Positions 32,290 through 43,273 are shown, counted from the first letter of the stretch. The stretch: 64,000 nt of DNA from Bombilactobacillus thymidiniphilus (GCF_023380245.1 NZ_CP093365.1:372001-436000), one strand, 5' to 3'. The notes: generated by a model not told the origin, from the sequence alone. Made by a program: numbers and translations.

Positions 32290-34371
32290 TTATTCCTCAA
32301 AATCATGATCGGAATCATCATCACCTGGGGTCAATGTGTTGTGATCCTCGTCTGAGTCTGTTTGCTGCTCATGTTTTTGCTTAGCAGCATCGCGTTTTTT
32401 GACAACTTCTTTAGTTTCCTCAAATGTAGCTGCTTCTTTTTCAGAAGGAAATTCTTCAGTATTAGCTTCTGGTAACTTGCCAGTATTGTAAAGACTCAAA
32501 ATTTGCTTCTCATCCAAAGTCTCATATTTAAGCAGGGCCTGTGCAATTGCTTTATGCTGTTCGCGATGCCCTTGAATAATATCAACTGCAGTTTGATGAC
32601 CTTCATCCAAAATCTTACGAATTTCCTCGTCAATAGCTGTCGCTGTTTCAGGCGAATAATTGGCTTGTCCGTAAGCTCCAACTGGTGCGCCACCTTTTTC
32701 TAGTTGTACCATACCTAGACGTTTAGTCATTCCATACTCAGTAACCATAGCACGAGCAATCTGGGTAGCTTGCTCAAAGTCATTGGAAGCACCTGATGAT
32801 TGACTACCAAAAATAATTTCTTCGGCAGTTCGTCCACCCATTAAACCAGCTACTTGCTCCATTAAATCTTTCTTGGTAAGCAAGTTTTGATCATCTTTAG
32901 GTAACATAATCGCATAACCACCGGCACGCCCACGCGGAATAATCGTAACTTTACGCACAGTTCTTGAGTCACTTAAAACAACACCAATTAACGCGTGCCC
33001 AGCTTCATGGTAAGCAACCATGTTACGTTCTTTATCAGAAATGACCCGATCTTTTTTAGCAGGACCAGCAATCACCCGATCTTCAGCTTCATCAATGTCT
33101 GCCGCATCAATCTTTGTTTTATCACGCTCTGCAGCTACTAAAGCAGCCTCATTCAAAACATTTTCAAGATCTGCACCGACAAAACCAGGGGTTTGTTGAG
33201 CAATAACCTTCAAGTCAACATCGTCCGCCAATGGTTTATTTTTGGCATGCACTCGTAAAATTGCTTCGCGTCCTTTAACATCTGGTTGGCCAACCAAAAC
33301 CTTCCGATCAAAACGACCTGGACGTAATAACGCCGGATCCAAAACATCCGAACGGTTTGTAGCAGCAATTACAATCAAGCCTTCCTTACCAGTAAAACCA
33401 TCCATTTCTACTAGTAATTGATTTAATGTTTGCTCGCGTTCATCATTGCCACCACCAGTTTTACCGTTACCACGCTGGCGGCCGATCGCATCGATTTCAT
33501 CAATAAATATAATCGCTGGAGCATTCTTTTTAGCACTCGTAAACAAATCACGTACTCTAGAAGCTCCAACACCTACGAACATTTCCACAAAATCTGAACC
33601 AGAAATTGAATAGAAAGGAACTTTAGCTTCACCAGCAACGGCACGTGCCAATAAAGTCTTACCAGTACCGGGAGGTCCTTCAAGCAAAACACCAGAAGGA
33701 ATTCTGGCACCTAGAGCACTATACTTACGAGAATCTTTTAGAAAATCAACAACTTCTACCAACTCTTGTTTTTCTTCCTCTGCACCTGCGACATCGGAAA
33801 AACGAACTTTATTTTTCTTAGGATCAATCGGCTTGGTCTGAGATTTTCCAAAGCTCATGATGTTTCCAGTACCACCGCCCTGACCAGTTCTGCTCATCAT
33901 AGAATAGAGCAAGAAAGCAAAGAATAAGAAAGGAATAACCGTCAAAGCAATATTTAACCACATGCCATTTTGTGATTCTTCACGGGTATTCATCTTAGTT
34001 TTGGTTTTTTGGGCAGCTTGATTAATTTCTTTTAATGAATCATTATTAGGCAATACTGTCGCCGTAAAACGCTTAGATGCCCTTATGTTCCCCGATTGTC
34101 TGGAGAAAAAGCTTCCAGCAGGTACATTATTTTTCTTAGTTTCAGCTTTCTTGAAAGTACCAGAGACTTTGTATACACCATTAGAAGGTTGCAATGAAAA
34201 GTCTTTCACTTTATCATTTTTTAAGCGAGATACAAAATCACTGGAACTCAAATTTTCCACTTGTGAAGAACCTTGTCCCCCCACAAACCAGCTTGTTGCC
34301 AAAAGTATCAGTAAAAAAATAATCAGATAAAATAGACTGTTATTACGTAGTCCATTTTTATTATTTTTCAA
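32290..34371 (-). CDS. ftsH: ATP-dependent zinc metalloprotease FtsH
   Basis: 693-residue membrane AAA+ protease. Two membrane helices (about 11-28 and 137-160) flank an extracytoplasmic domain; then Walker A GPPGTGKT, Walker [12 protein letters not shown], second region of homology ([19 protein letters not shown]) and the zinc motif HEAGH. The C-terminal tail is acidic. Translation starts at TTG (34369-34371), with GGAGG nine bases upstream. Follows hpt, as in Bacillus. Confidence 0.97.
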   Translation of the reverse strand: MKNNKNGLRNNSLFYLIIFLLILLATSWFVGGQGSSQVENLSSSDFVSRLKNDKVKDFSLQPSNGVYKVSGTFKKAETKKNNVPAGSFFSRQSGNIRASKRFTATVLPNNDSLKEINQAAQKTKTKMNTREESQNGMWLNIALTVIPFLFFAFLLYSMMSRTGQGGGTGNIMSFGKSQTKPIDPKKNKVRFSDVAGAEEEKQELVEVVDFLKDSRKYSALGARIPSGVLLEGPPGTGKTLLARAVAGEAKVPFYSISGSDFVEMFVGVGASRVRDLFTSAKKNAPAIIFIDEIDAIGRQRGNGKTGGGNDEREQTLNQLLVEMDGFTGKEGLIVIAATNRSDVLDPALLRPGRFDRKVLVGQPDVKGREAILRVHAKNKPLADDVDLKVIAQQTPGFVGADLENVLNEAALVAAERDKTKIDAADIDEAEDRVIAGPAKKDRVISDKERNMVAYHEAGHALIGVVLSDSRTVRKVTIIPRGRAGGYAIMLPKDDQNLLTKKDLMEQVAGLMGGRTAEEIIFGSQSSGASNDFEQATQIARAMVTEYGMTKRLGMVQLEKGGAPVGAYGQANYSPETATAIDEEIRKILDEGHQTAVDIIQGHREQHKAIAQALLKYETLDEKQILSLYNTGKLPEANTEEFPSEKEAATFEETKEVVKKRDAAKQKHEQQTDSDEDHNTLTPGDDDSDHDFEE

Positions 34372-34406
34372 TATATTTTTCCTCCACGTTAAATAACTTG
34401 GTTATC

Positions 34407-34485
34407 ATCTTATCACACTAACAATTGTGCTTCTAGCCAATAACTATGTGAAAAATGAATGTTGCAAACACATAAAATTATAACA
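34407..34485 (-). promoter_or_regulatory. Candidate ftsH promoters
   Basis: Two extended -10 elements lie between hpt and ftsH on the minus strand: TGTTATAAT (34477-34485) and TGATAAGAT (34407-34415). Neither has a good -35. ftsH may thus be transcribed separately from the upstream run. Confidence 0.45.
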
Positions 34486-34497
34486 TATACCAGCTGT

Positions 34498-35046
34498 TTA
34501 ATTATTCATATAAACTTCCGGCTTCAAAACACCAATGTAAGATAAATTACGATAGCGCTCGTTATAGTCCATTCCATAACCAACAACAAATTCATCGGGG
34601 CATTGTAGACCAACATAATCCACCTTAACGTTTTGCTGGCGATTGGCGGGTTTATCTAATAATGCCACAATCTTAATAGAATTAGCGTGGCGTTCCTTAA
34701 ATAAATCCATCAAAGCCTTTAAAGTTAAACCAGTGTCGATAATATCTTCAACAAAGACTACATCACGCCCAGCTACAGAAACATCTAAGTCTTTTAAAAT
34801 TTTGACTTCACCAGAAGTGGTTGTCTGACCGTTATAACTGGAAGCATCAATAAATTCTAAATCAACACTATCGGGAATTTGGCGTACCAAATCAGTCAAA
34901 AAAACAACGGCTCCTTTTAAAATACAAACAAAAAGTGGATTTTTACCTTTGTAATCATTTGCTAATAACTTTCCTAATTTCTGATTAGCTTGTGCAATTT
35001 CCTCTTCAGAAAACAAAACTTTCTGCATATCTTGGTTCATCGGCAT
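34498..35046 (-). CDS. hpt: Hypoxanthine phosphoribosyltransferase
   Basis: 182 residues. Purine salvage: makes IMP/GMP from base and PRPP. The PRPP-binding motif VVFVEDIIDTGLTLKAL and FVCILKGAVVFLTDLVR are clear. The ATG at 35046 follows GGGAG by seven bases and overlaps the end of tilS by 10 bp, implying coupled translation; the later in-frame ATG at 35040 is less well spaced. Confidence 0.97.
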   Translation of the reverse strand: MPMNQDMQKVLFSEEEIAQANQKLGKLLANDYKGKNPLFVCILKGAVVFLTDLVRQIPDSVDLEFIDASSYNGQTTTSGEVKILKDLDVSVAGRDVVFVEDIIDTGLTLKALMDLFKERHANSIKIVALLDKPANRQQNVKVDYVGLQCPDEFVVGYGMDYNERYRNLSYIGVLKPEVYMNN

Positions 35047-36377
35047 TGGTAATCTCCCATCTGAATTTCAAATAAATATTTAGTTGGTAATATCTGGTAA
35101 CGATAAACACCTTCTACCCAAACAATCACCCCGTCAAAAGTAATTACCCATAGTTTTTGGCGCTGATCATAAGGAACTTTTTGATTAATCAAACGATCCT
35201 TGAGCTTCTGGTGATGACCATCTTGCAATAATAAAACATCACCCTCTTGGCGATGTCGCAGACCAATTTTTTGTGGTAAATTGGGAAAATAAAAAGTCTG
35301 CTTATTAAATACAGACGACTGTTTTATTTTAAACTTTTGTGTATCGTTTGCATAGAGTGTTTTATTTAATTCCAGCCAAAAAGTGTTAACAACCTGAGCA
35401 TTAGTTGGTGATCTAAATTGAAGTTGTTGATAATTTTTATGAAGCTGCCAATTTTTTGTTAAATCTAGTTGTGCAGTAGCCTGATCGTTAACTAACATTT
35501 GGCGTAATTGCCTTTGCTGGTGTTGCGTAAGATCTAAATTTAAATATTCATGCAAAATATATTGTACAAATAAAATTATTTGATCACTATTTAATTCCGA
35601 TAATTTTAATAAGTCAATTGTCAAAACTTGAAATTTAAAAGTAGTACTTGCTTTAGCTAGCACTTTAAAATACTGACGTAGTCCACTTAAGGCAACTTGT
35701 TGCTGTTGTGTAAAATTCAACAGATGTTGCACAAATTGTGGATTCTCTTGTACTAAAAGGGGCATAATCTGGTTACGTAAACGATTGCGTAATGTCATAT
35801 CTGTAAAGTTAGTTTGATCAATTGCAAAAGCAACCTTTTTCCTTTGCAAATAATCTAACAATTCAGATTTAGTGAAATTAAGCAATGGTCTGATTAATTG
35901 CTTAGTATGAAAATCACGCACTGTAGCCATTGCTGTGGTTTCCCAGATACTACCGCTACGAATTAACTTCATAAGTAAAGTTTCTGCTTGATCATCAGCC
36001 TGATGCGCGGTCAACAAAATATCCAAATTAAATTGTTGCATAATTTCTGCAAAAAAATGGTACCTAAAGTCTCGTGCTTTACTTTCCATACCTACAATCA
36101 CACTGGGATGCTCCCAAAGTGTTGTATGAAAAGCCAAACGTTCTTGATGGCAAAATTGGCGCACTAATTGAACTTCTTGTTCACTTTGTGCTCGCAAATC
36201 AAAATTCACTGTTGCCACATGGATTTCAGGTCGCCACTTTACCGGCAAATTAACCAATAAGGTCAATAACGCCATTGAATCGCTACCACCTGAAACAGCA
36301 ACCAAGACTGAGCAATCAGCATTCCAGTAATTATTTTTACGTACAATTTGGTTAAACTTAGCCTGTACTTGTTCCAT
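35037..36377 (-). CDS. tilS: tRNA(Ile)-lysidine synthase
   Basis: 446 residues. Modifies C34 of the tRNA-Ile that reads AUA. The PP-loop ATPase motif SGGSDSMALL (about 29-38) and LTAHQADDQAETLLMKLIRSG are present, followed by the TilS substrate-binding C-terminal domain (PQKIGLRHRQEGD...KKLKDRL-like KLKDRLINQKVPYDQR). Overlaps hpt and follows the S1-domain gene by 34 bp. Confidence 0.96.
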   Translation of the reverse strand: MEQVQAKFNQIVRKNNYWNADCSVLVAVSGGSDSMALLTLLVNLPVKWRPEIHVATVNFDLRAQSEQEVQLVRQFCHQERLAFHTTLWEHPSVIVGMESKARDFRYHFFAEIMQQFNLDILLTAHQADDQAETLLMKLIRSGSIWETTAMATVRDFHTKQLIRPLLNFTKSELLDYLQRKKVAFAIDQTNFTDMTLRNRLRNQIMPLLVQENPQFVQHLLNFTQQQQVALSGLRQYFKVLAKASTTFKFQVLTIDLLKLSELNSDQIILFVQYILHEYLNLDLTQHQQRQLRQMLVNDQATAQLDLTKNWQLHKNYQQLQFRSPTNAQVVNTFWLELNKTLYANDTQKFKIKQSSVFNKQTFYFPNLPQKIGLRHRQEGDVLLLQDGHHQKLKDRLINQKVPYDQRQKLWVITFDGVIVWVEGVYRYQILPTKYLFEIQMGDYQCR

Positions 36378-36411
36378 AACACAAAAAAGTTCGAGTTAAA
36401 CTAACTCAAAC

Positions 36412-36837
36412 TTAATTCCGACGACCTCCTCGACCACCACGTTTGCCTTCAGTATTTTTTTTCAAAGTGGAAAGACGATCTTGGCTTTCTTTCATAAAGC
36501 TAGCTAATAGATCGTCAAAGTCTCCACCTACAGCTTTTTTACCATGATGTTTGTGCCCTGTATGAGTTTTATGATGAAATGGATCGGACTTTTGAGATGA
36601 TACTGGAGCTTGTGCTTTTTTAATTGACAAAGCAATTTTGCCATTGTCATCACTAATCACAATTGCTGTTATGACATCGCCAACACTTAGTTTATCGTGA
36701 ATATCTTTAACATAATCACTGGAAACCTGGCTAATATGTACCAGACCACTTTGGCCATTACCAATATCAACAAAAGCTCCAAAATTCTTGATTCCGGTTA
36801 CCTTACCTGTTACTTTTGTTCCTACTGATACGGTCAT
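36412..36837 (-). CDS. yabR: S1 RNA-binding domain protein (YabR-like)
   Basis: 141 residues with one S1 domain (residues 1-75: GTKVTGKVTGIKNFGAFVDI, GQSGLVHISQVSSDYVKD) and a basic tail ending KRGGRGGRRN. Orthologous in position and form to Bacillus YabR of the divIC region; the exact role is not established, RNA or ribosome binding being expected. AAGGAG precedes the ATG. Confidence 0.9.
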   Translation of the reverse strand: MTVSVGTKVTGKVTGIKNFGAFVDIGNGQSGLVHISQVSSDYVKDIHDKLSVGDVITAIVISDDNGKIALSIKKAQAPVSSQKSDPFHHKTHTGHKHHGKKAVGGDFDDLLASFMKESQDRLSTLKKNTEGKRGGRGGRRN

Positions 36838-36853
36838 TTGTAAAAATTACTCC

Positions 36854-37249
36854 TTAAAAATTGATATTTTTATTTGCTTCATTAGGGATATTATAAATTA
36901 TTTCACCATCTTTAGAATAATTAAAACGATAGCGAATCAAATTGTCTAAATATTCTGGCTGATGCAATTGCTTAATTTCATTATCTAAATCAGCTTTTTG
37001 TCTTGTAGCCTCATGCAACTTATGTTGTTGGCTGGTCAAATTATTATTGGTCGTAATTTGACTTTTATACGCTCTATAAAGCCGATTAAAACCCAGTAAA
37101 AGCACGATCAACAAAACCACTAGCAAAAAGACAATTCGGCGACGATGTACCAGGGAAACGCGTCGCTTGAACTTCAGTTCAGCCGAACGATCATCATTGT
37201 TCAAATTAATTGGACTAACATTATTATTTTTATCCAATGATTTTGTCAC
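36854..37249 (-). CDS. divIC: Septum formation initiator DivIC
   Basis: 131-residue bitopic division protein: charged cytoplasmic N-terminus, one membrane helix (about 40-58, IVFLLVVLLIVLLLGFNRLY) and an extracellular coiled coil with the FtsB/DivIC domain ending DGEIIYNIP. It partners FtsL/DivIB in the divisome. GTG at 37247-37249 was taken as start because GGAGAGG is six bases before it. Lies between rqcP and yabR, the conserved order. Confidence 0.92.
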   Translation of the reverse strand: MTKSLDKNNNVSPINLNNDDRSAELKFKRRVSLVHRRRIVFLLVVLLIVLLLGFNRLYRAYKSQITTNNNLTSQQHKLHEATRQKADLDNEIKQLHQPEYLDNLIRYRFNYSKDGEIIYNIPNEANKNINF

Positions 37250-37315
37250 CAAAATCCTCTCCTAGTGTCTATGAGTATAACAATTTTCCCAATTATTTTC
37301 TAGAATTATTAACGG

Positions 37316-37558
37316 CTAATTTATGAAACGATACATTTGCTCTGCATCAACTTTCTTAACAATCTCAGGAGTGCTGACAACTTCCACTTGTACATCGCGA
37401 TTACCATAATGAATAGTTATCTGGTCACCTGGTTGCACATCTGTCGATGATTTTGCCACTCGTTGATTAATTTCAATTCGACCCTTATCAGCAATTTCTT
37501 TAGCCAAAGTCCGTCGTTTAACTAAGCGTGACAACTTTAAATATTTATCTAAGCGCAT
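37316..37558 (-). CDS. rqcP: S4-domain ribosome quality-control factor RqcP (YabO)
   Basis: 80 residues, nearly all an S4 RNA-binding domain (MRLDKYLKLSRLVKRRTLAK, DKGRIEINQRVAKSS). In Bacillus the ortholog acts with RqcH in alanine tailing of stalled nascent chains. The ATG at 37558 follows GGTGGAAAG; the four extra residues of the track frame come from the flippase gene end. Located between the flippase and divIC genes. Confidence 0.93.
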   Translation of the reverse strand: MRLDKYLKLSRLVKRRTLAKEIADKGRIEINQRVAKSSTDVQPGDQITIHYGNRDVQVEVVSTPEIVKKVDAEQMYRFIN

Positions 37559-37559
37559 C

Positions 37560-39098
37560 TTACTTTCCACCTAACTTTTTATGAATTAATTGATAACCCG
37601 GCATTAAACGCCATTCACTTGTTGTATATAAATGCCAATGATAACTATAAAATAGCACAACTAAAACGCCTAAAACAACTCCTACTAATACTTCTACACC
37701 TGAAATAAAGCGCGTCAATGGAAATACTAGTAAGCTGATTAAACTAAACATTCCTACAACAAGACCCATCAAACCACAAATTACCAGTAATTTTAATAAA
37801 AAATTATGCTCTGTCAAAGCTTTTTGTAAAACTGGACCAGAATTCCAATAAATTCCCACAGCCAAAACAGTACTAGCTAATAAAGTTGCCCAGCTAGCAC
37901 CTGAAATACTTAGCACTGGTATAAACATTAAATTACCTAACCACTTAACAAATAAGGCAATAATCAGCACCAACCAATTTCTTTTTTGCAAATGCTGGGC
38001 TTGCATAATCGTGTTCATAATCGTCGCATAGGAAATGAAGGCTACTGCTAACACATAAACCGCCAGCGCTAAGCTTTGTGCCTTATCCTTAAATAATAAT
38101 GTATTAATTTGGGGCATTAAAACAGCCAGCCCGACTGCACAAGCCGTCGCTAACGATGCTGCAATATGCAACGTCTTATTAATTATGACTAACTGGGATT
38201 TATTTTTGTGATCACTGATTTGTGGCAACAAAGTGGTAGCAAATGAAACTGCAACCACGATTCCCAGTTGTGCCAGTGGCTGCCCGCGATCATAAACTCC
38301 CTTAATCAACTCAGCATGAGCTGTTACTTTGCGCAATGACTTCAATAAAGTAAAAGAATCAATCATTTGAAATAAAATCAATAAACTGCCAAATAGGCTT
38401 AACAACAATCCTTCATTCAAAAAACGACGCAATAAAACACCCAGTGAAGTCCGTATTCGACTGACTTGTTGCAAACATAAGTGTGGCAAAAAAAGGCCAA
38501 GTACTGCTAACGCAGCAAAACAACCAAATACAGAACCGGCATGTGCCCATGCCCCCATATTATAAATTGACAAAATGCCATATTTGAACGAAAACGCTGC
38601 AACCACAATAATTACAACGCGCACTATTTGTTCAACAACTTGTGATAAAGCCGTTGGCAACATTTTTAAAGTGCCTTGAAAACTCCCACGCAACAAAGCT
38701 TCAATGGGTGCTAATAAATAAAACATTGTTAAAGACCGAATTAAAGGGATTAATTTATCGTCTCCCATTAATCTAGCAATTGTCGGAGCCATTTCATATA
38801 ATGATACACTACTAATGACACCTAAAATCACTACCAAAATAGCCAATTGCTTAAAATTACTCCGCTGTCGCTCCGTATTTTCAGCAATGATCTGTGAAAT
38901 AAACAGCGGAACACCCGTTAGAGCAATTGCATTGCAAATACCGTATAATGGATAAACTTGTTGATACACAAAAAAGCCTCGGTCACCTACAATATTTTGC
39001 AAGGGAACGCGGTACAAAGCACTGAGTATTTTAGTAATTAAAGCTGAGACAGATAAAATCCAAGTACTTTGCCATAGCCAGGCCTTAGTTGCTTTCAT
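37560..39098 (-). CDS. Polysaccharide/lipid flippase, MurJ/SpoVB superfamily (YabM-like)
   Basis: 512-residue MOP-superfamily membrane protein with about 14 hydrophobic segments; YRVPLQNIVGDRGFFVYQQVYP near the N-terminus is typical of the SpoVB/YabM branch. Likely flips a lipid-linked cell-envelope precursor, though the substrate is not known. Its ATG overlaps the mfd stop (ATGA). Bacillus has yabN (MazG) after yabM; here that gene is absent and rqcP follows directly. Confidence 0.9.
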   Translation of the reverse strand: MKATKAWLWQSTWILSVSALITKILSALYRVPLQNIVGDRGFFVYQQVYPLYGICNAIALTGVPLFISQIIAENTERQRSNFKQLAILVVILGVISSVSLYEMAPTIARLMGDDKLIPLIRSLTMFYLLAPIEALLRGSFQGTLKMLPTALSQVVEQIVRVVIIVVAAFSFKYGILSIYNMGAWAHAGSVFGCFAALAVLGLFLPHLCLQQVSRIRTSLGVLLRRFLNEGLLLSLFGSLLILFQMIDSFTLLKSLRKVTAHAELIKGVYDRGQPLAQLGIVVAVSFATTLLPQISDHKNKSQLVIINKTLHIAASLATACAVGLAVLMPQINTLLFKDKAQSLALAVYVLAVAFISYATIMNTIMQAQHLQKRNWLVLIIALFVKWLGNLMFIPVLSISGASWATLLASTVLAVGIYWNSGPVLQKALTEHNFLLKLLVICGLMGLVVGMFSLISLLVFPLTRFISGVEVLVGVVLGVLVVLFYSYHWHLYTTSEWRLMPGYQLIHKKLGGK

Positions 39099-42000
39099 GA
39101 TATAGAATCTTCCTTGGTTTGGGCTTGTTCAGCCAATTTAGTTAATAATTGTTGCAATTGCTCTAGATAATCTGTTGTATTTTTGGTATCTAACTTGATA
39201 ACAAATTGCTGTTGCATATTATTGACTTGTGCTTTCATAGAAACCAAGCTCAAATCAGCAAAAATCAACTCACCATTCAAATATTGATTAGCCATTTTAG
39301 TAAAAGTAATTATGATATCTTTATCTTGTTGTTCAATTTTTTGGATAAATGCTTGATCTGCTAATACTTTGAGCAACGTCAACATAATTAACTTGGCGAC
39401 CGTTGGTGGATATTTGCCGAAACGTTCTACCATCTCGTGTTGTAAAGCGGTGACTTGCTCAGTATTACGTGCCTCTCGTAAACGCTTATACATCTCAATT
39501 TTTTGGCGCTCATCACTAATATATTCGCTAGGGATATAAGCTTCAATTGTAAATTTTAATTCAGCTTCTGATTGTTGTACCTTACGTTGCCCTTGCTGCT
39601 TGGCAACTGCTTCATTTAGCATTTGCGTGTACAAATCATATCCCACTGAATCAATAAAACCATGTTGTTGCTGTCCCAATAGATTCCCTGCCCCACGAAT
39701 CGACAAATCTCGCATAGCAACCTTAAATCCTGAGCCCAGCTCTGTGAAATTTTTGATTGCTTCTAAACGTTTTTCACCAACTTCTGTTAAAGTTTTGTCT
39801 TGTTGATACATAAAATATGCATAAGCAATTCTACTAGAGCGCCCTACACGTCCTCTTAATTGATAAAGCTGAGACAAACCATAATGATCAGCATTTTCCA
39901 CAATCAACGTATTGGCATTAGCAATATCAACACCAGTTTCAATAATAGTCGTGGCCACTAAAACATCATATTCACCATTCAAAAAATCTGTCATGACATT
40001 TTCTAATTGCGTTTGCGTCATTTGCCCATTAGCAATCCCTACACGAACTTCTGGCAATAAACTTTCTAATAAGCTAACGACTTGTTCCATATCTTCCACA
40101 CGATTATGCAAATAAAAAACTTGCCCACCACGTTGCATTTCACGCTCAATCGCACTTTTGATGACATCATAGTTTTGTTCAATTACAAAAGTTTGGATCG
40201 GATAACGATTAGGTGGCGGAGTTTCAATAACTGATAAATCCCGCACGCCCATCATCGACATATTCAAAGTACGCGGGATCGGCGTTGCAGTCATTGATAA
40301 CACATCAATTTGTGATTTTAGCTGTTTTAAAAGTTCCTTATGTTTAACACCAAAACGCTGTTCTTCATCTATTATCAATAAGCCTAAATTAGCAAATTTA
40401 ATATCCTTAGACAGTAAACGATGTGTTCCAACGACAATATCAATAGTGCCGTTAGCTAACCCTGCTTTAGTTTCATTTTTTTGCTTAGTAGTTTGAAAGC
40501 GAGACATCATTGCTATTTTCACGGGAAAACCACTAAAACGTTCTAACATAGTTTGATAATGCTGCTGTGCTAAGATCGTGGTAGGCACTAAAAAAGCCAC
40601 TTGCTTATTATTATTTACCGCTTTAAAAGCTGCTCGCAAAGCGACTTCGGTTTTACCAAATCCTACATCGCCGACTAATAAACGCTCCATTGGGTGTGGG
40701 CGCTGCATGTCTTGCTTAACTTCTTTAATACTACGCAATTGATCTGGAGTTTCTATATAAGGAAACTGCTCATCAAACTTTGTTTCTAATTCATCTTCAG
40801 GAGCAAAAGAAAAACCGGGTTCAGCTTGTCTTTTGGCATATAGTTTAACTAAATCATTAGCAATATTTTCAACACTTTTTTGAACTTTTTGCTTAGTTTT
40901 ATGCCATTCTGTGCCCCCAAGTTTATTAAGACGTGGTGCTTTGCCCTCAGCAGAAACATACTTTTGCACCATGTTTAATTGCGTTACCGGAATAAACAAA
41001 TTGCCATCATCACGGTATTCAATTGTCATATAATCTTGGTGTTTACCGTCAACTTCTAAAGTTTGGATACCCAAAAACTTACCAATACCATGGTTCACAT
41101 GGACAACATAATCGCCAGATTTCAGGTCGGTATAACTTTTTAAGCGTTCAGCATTACTCAAATTAGCTCGTCGTCGTTTCAAATGTGCCCGCTTATTGAA
41201 CAACTCTTTCTCAGTAATAATAACCAATTTATCATCAGGAAAATCAATTCCCGTTTGCAACCCACCTGCAGCTAACTGAACAGTGCCTTTTTGCAATTGG
41301 TCAATTGTTGTTTTCTTTACAGCAATTTCAAAATCTGCCAAAGTTTGCTGCATTTTTTGTAAACGATTTGAATCACTAATTAATAAGACAACAGTATAAT
41401 CTTGTTTTTGCCAACGTTCTAATTCCGTTTTCAATAATGGCAAGTTACTAAAAAATTGTTGCACACTACGACTGTTGACCGTCAGTAATTGCTGCAATTT
41501 AATCCGACCTAAGCCTCGCTGAAAAAGTGACAAATAAATTTGCGCCTGCTTAATCTTACCCTTAATTTGCTCCAATGGTGTATTTATGACTTGATTAGGC
41601 AACAACTTACCTTGCTCTAATTGTGTTTCTAACCAGGCACTATTTTCTTTGAAATTAGTTTGTTCTTGAGTTCGCAAACGCTCATAATCATCAAAAACAA
41701 TTGTACCTGTAGAAGGCAAATAATCCGCCAAATTAGCAGTAAAATCAGGTAACCATTTTGTATACCAACCTAAATGATCTAATCGCTGGCCTTGTAATAA
41801 TTGATCAATATCAGGTTGCAAATGATCTTGCAAGTTTTTAATAACTTGGGGATCTTTAACTTGAGAAATATTTTTTTGCAAAGCCAATTGCAGCTTTTGA
41901 CCTGCTGTCTGCAATTGTTTAGTAGACAACAAATACTCACTGGCAGGCATAATAGTTACCTGGGGTAACGTTTTTTGTACACGCTGTGTTTGCGGATCAA

Positions 42001-42613
42001 ATTGACTAATCTTTTCAATCTCATCACCGAAAAATTCAATTCGTACGGCTTGATCAGCTATTAAATCATAAAAATCAAAAATATCTCCACGCACAGCAAA
42101 TTCACCAGACTGAGCTACTAAACTGTCTCGTCGATAACCTAAAGCGACCAGATGATTTGTCAATTCAGCTAAACTAAATTCTTGCCCTACTTCTAAATTA
42201 ATCATTCTTGTAACAAAATTGTGCGGCGTTGGCAATAAATGTTGCCAACCGGCTACTGAAGTAACAACAATACCAGGTTGCTGTGTGGTTAAAAAATTCA
42301 AAGTTTGCAAACGCTGTCTTCGTTCTTCTGGCGAACTTATTGCCAATTGAGTGGCTAAATTGGCTTCAACAGTAAAATTTTGCACTTGCTCTTCTGGCAG
42401 TAATTGACGCAAATCTTCCACTAATTGTTGCGCATGATAACCATCTGCTAATACTACTAAAATCGGTTGTTGCGTTTGTTGTAACAAATCAGTCAAAAAC
42501 AAAGTTTTGGCTGATCCGTTTAATCCTATTAATAATTGCCGTGAACTAAGACGCAAATTAGTAATAAAATTATGCAGTGCGTGATTTTGTTTTAAAAAAT
42601 CAATTAATTGCAA
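39095..42613 (-). CDS. mfd: Transcription-repair coupling factor
   Basis: 1172 residues. UvrB-homology region (1-330), the RNAP-interaction domain near VHVNHGIGKFLGI, and a RecG-like translocase with GDVGFGKTEVALRAAF (Walker A), DEEQRFG and LHNRVEDMEQVV plus QLRGRVGRS; the C-terminal TRCF domain contains AYIPSEYISDERQKIEMYKR. Removes stalled polymerase and recruits UvrA. TTG start at 42613 with GAGGTGA seven bases upstream. Confidence 0.97.
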   Translation of the reverse strand: MQLIDFLKQNHALHNFITNLRLSSRQLLIGLNGSAKTLFLTDLLQQTQQPILVVLADGYHAQQLVEDLRQLLPEEQVQNFTVEANLATQLAISSPEERRQRLQTLNFLTTQQPGIVVTSVAGWQHLLPTPHNFVTRMINLEVGQEFSLAELTNHLVALGYRRDSLVAQSGEFAVRGDIFDFYDLIADQAVRIEFFGDEIEKISQFDPQTQRVQKTLPQVTIMPASEYLLSTKQLQTAGQKLQLALQKNISQVKDPQVIKNLQDHLQPDIDQLLQGQRLDHLGWYTKWLPDFTANLADYLPSTGTIVFDDYERLRTQEQTNFKENSAWLETQLEQGKLLPNQVINTPLEQIKGKIKQAQIYLSLFQRGLGRIKLQQLLTVNSRSVQQFFSNLPLLKTELERWQKQDYTVVLLISDSNRLQKMQQTLADFEIAVKKTTIDQLQKGTVQLAAGGLQTGIDFPDDKLVIITEKELFNKRAHLKRRRANLSNAERLKSYTDLKSGDYVVHVNHGIGKFLGIQTLEVDGKHQDYMTIEYRDDGNLFIPVTQLNMVQKYVSAEGKAPRLNKLGGTEWHKTKQKVQKSVENIANDLVKLYAKRQAEPGFSFAPEDELETKFDEQFPYIETPDQLRSIKEVKQDMQRPHPMERLLVGDVGFGKTEVALRAAFKAVNNNKQVAFLVPTTILAQQHYQTMLERFSGFPVKIAMMSRFQTTKQKNETKAGLANGTIDIVVGTHRLLSKDIKFANLGLLIIDEEQRFGVKHKELLKQLKSQIDVLSMTATPIPRTLNMSMMGVRDLSVIETPPPNRYPIQTFVIEQNYDVIKSAIEREMQRGGQVFYLHNRVEDMEQVVSLLESLLPEVRVGIANGQMTQTQLENVMTDFLNGEYDVLVATTIIETGVDIANANTLIVENADHYGLSQLYQLRGRVGRSSRIAYAYFMYQQDKTLTEVGEKRLEAIKNFTELGSGFKVAMRDLSIRGAGNLLGQQQHGFIDSVGYDLYTQMLNEAVAKQQGQRKVQQSEAELKFTIEAYIPSEYISDERQKIEMYKRLREARNTEQVTALQHEMVERFGKYPPTVAKLIMLTLLKVLADQAFIQKIEQQDKDIIITFTKMANQYLNGELIFADLSLVSMKAQVNNMQQQFVIKLDTKNTTDYLEQLQQLLTKLAEQAQTKEDSIS

Positions 42614-42626
42614 GTACGATTCACCT

Positions 42627-43184
42627 CTAATTAAAATCGTTCATTGTTTGAGAAAAGTCATCGTGCTCAAGCCAATTTTCAACAGCCTTGACTGCTTGTT
42701 CAATACCTAAGAAAGCTTGGGTTTTCAATTCTCCTTTAAAGGGTGTTAATACCCAATCAACCACTGTAGCTTGTTTGGGGTGACCGATGCCAATCTTGAC
42801 ACGTTTAAATTGTTGAGTGCCGACAGCAGAAATAATACTTTTAATACCATTATGTCCACCTGCCGATCCTTGCGCTCGCAGACGAATTTTCCCTACAGGC
42901 AAATCCAAATCATCTTGAATAACGATAATTTCTTCAGGCTGGATTTGATAATAATCCATTAACATACGCACAGCCCTACCTGAATCATTCATAAAAGTTA
43001 ATGGTTTCACTAAATAAATAGTTTCACCTTGATACTTAAAGCGGATATCCAATGCAGAAAATTCATTTTTATTCAATTCTACATTATAGTGATCCGCCAA
43101 CTGATCAATGGCTAAAAAACCCATATTGTGTTTAGTTTGATCGTACTGCTTACCTGGATTACCCAGACCAAATATTGCTTTCAT
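42627..43184 (-). CDS. pth: Peptidyl-tRNA hydrolase
   Basis: 185 residues. FGLGNPGKQYDQTKHNMGF carries the substrate Asn and catalytic His; VIQDDLDLPVGKIRLRAQGS and SAGGHNGIKSI are conserved. Recycles tRNA from drop-off peptidyl-tRNA. First gene of the minus-strand run, 13 bp before mfd, diverging from the coaA-like gene. Confidence 0.97.
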   Translation of the reverse strand: MKAIFGLGNPGKQYDQTKHNMGFLAIDQLADHYNVELNKNEFSALDIRFKYQGETIYLVKPLTFMNDSGRAVRMLMDYYQIQPEEIIVIQDDLDLPVGKIRLRAQGSAGGHNGIKSIISAVGTQQFKRVKIGIGHPKQATVVDWVLTPFKGELKTQAFLGIEQAVKAVENWLEHDDFSQTMNDFN

Positions 43185-43273
43185 TAAATTATCCTACCTA
43201 TTTTATGTTTAACGATTATATCATATCGAAGATATGGAACCAGCTATTGTATTTTGGAGCTAATTTGATTAGG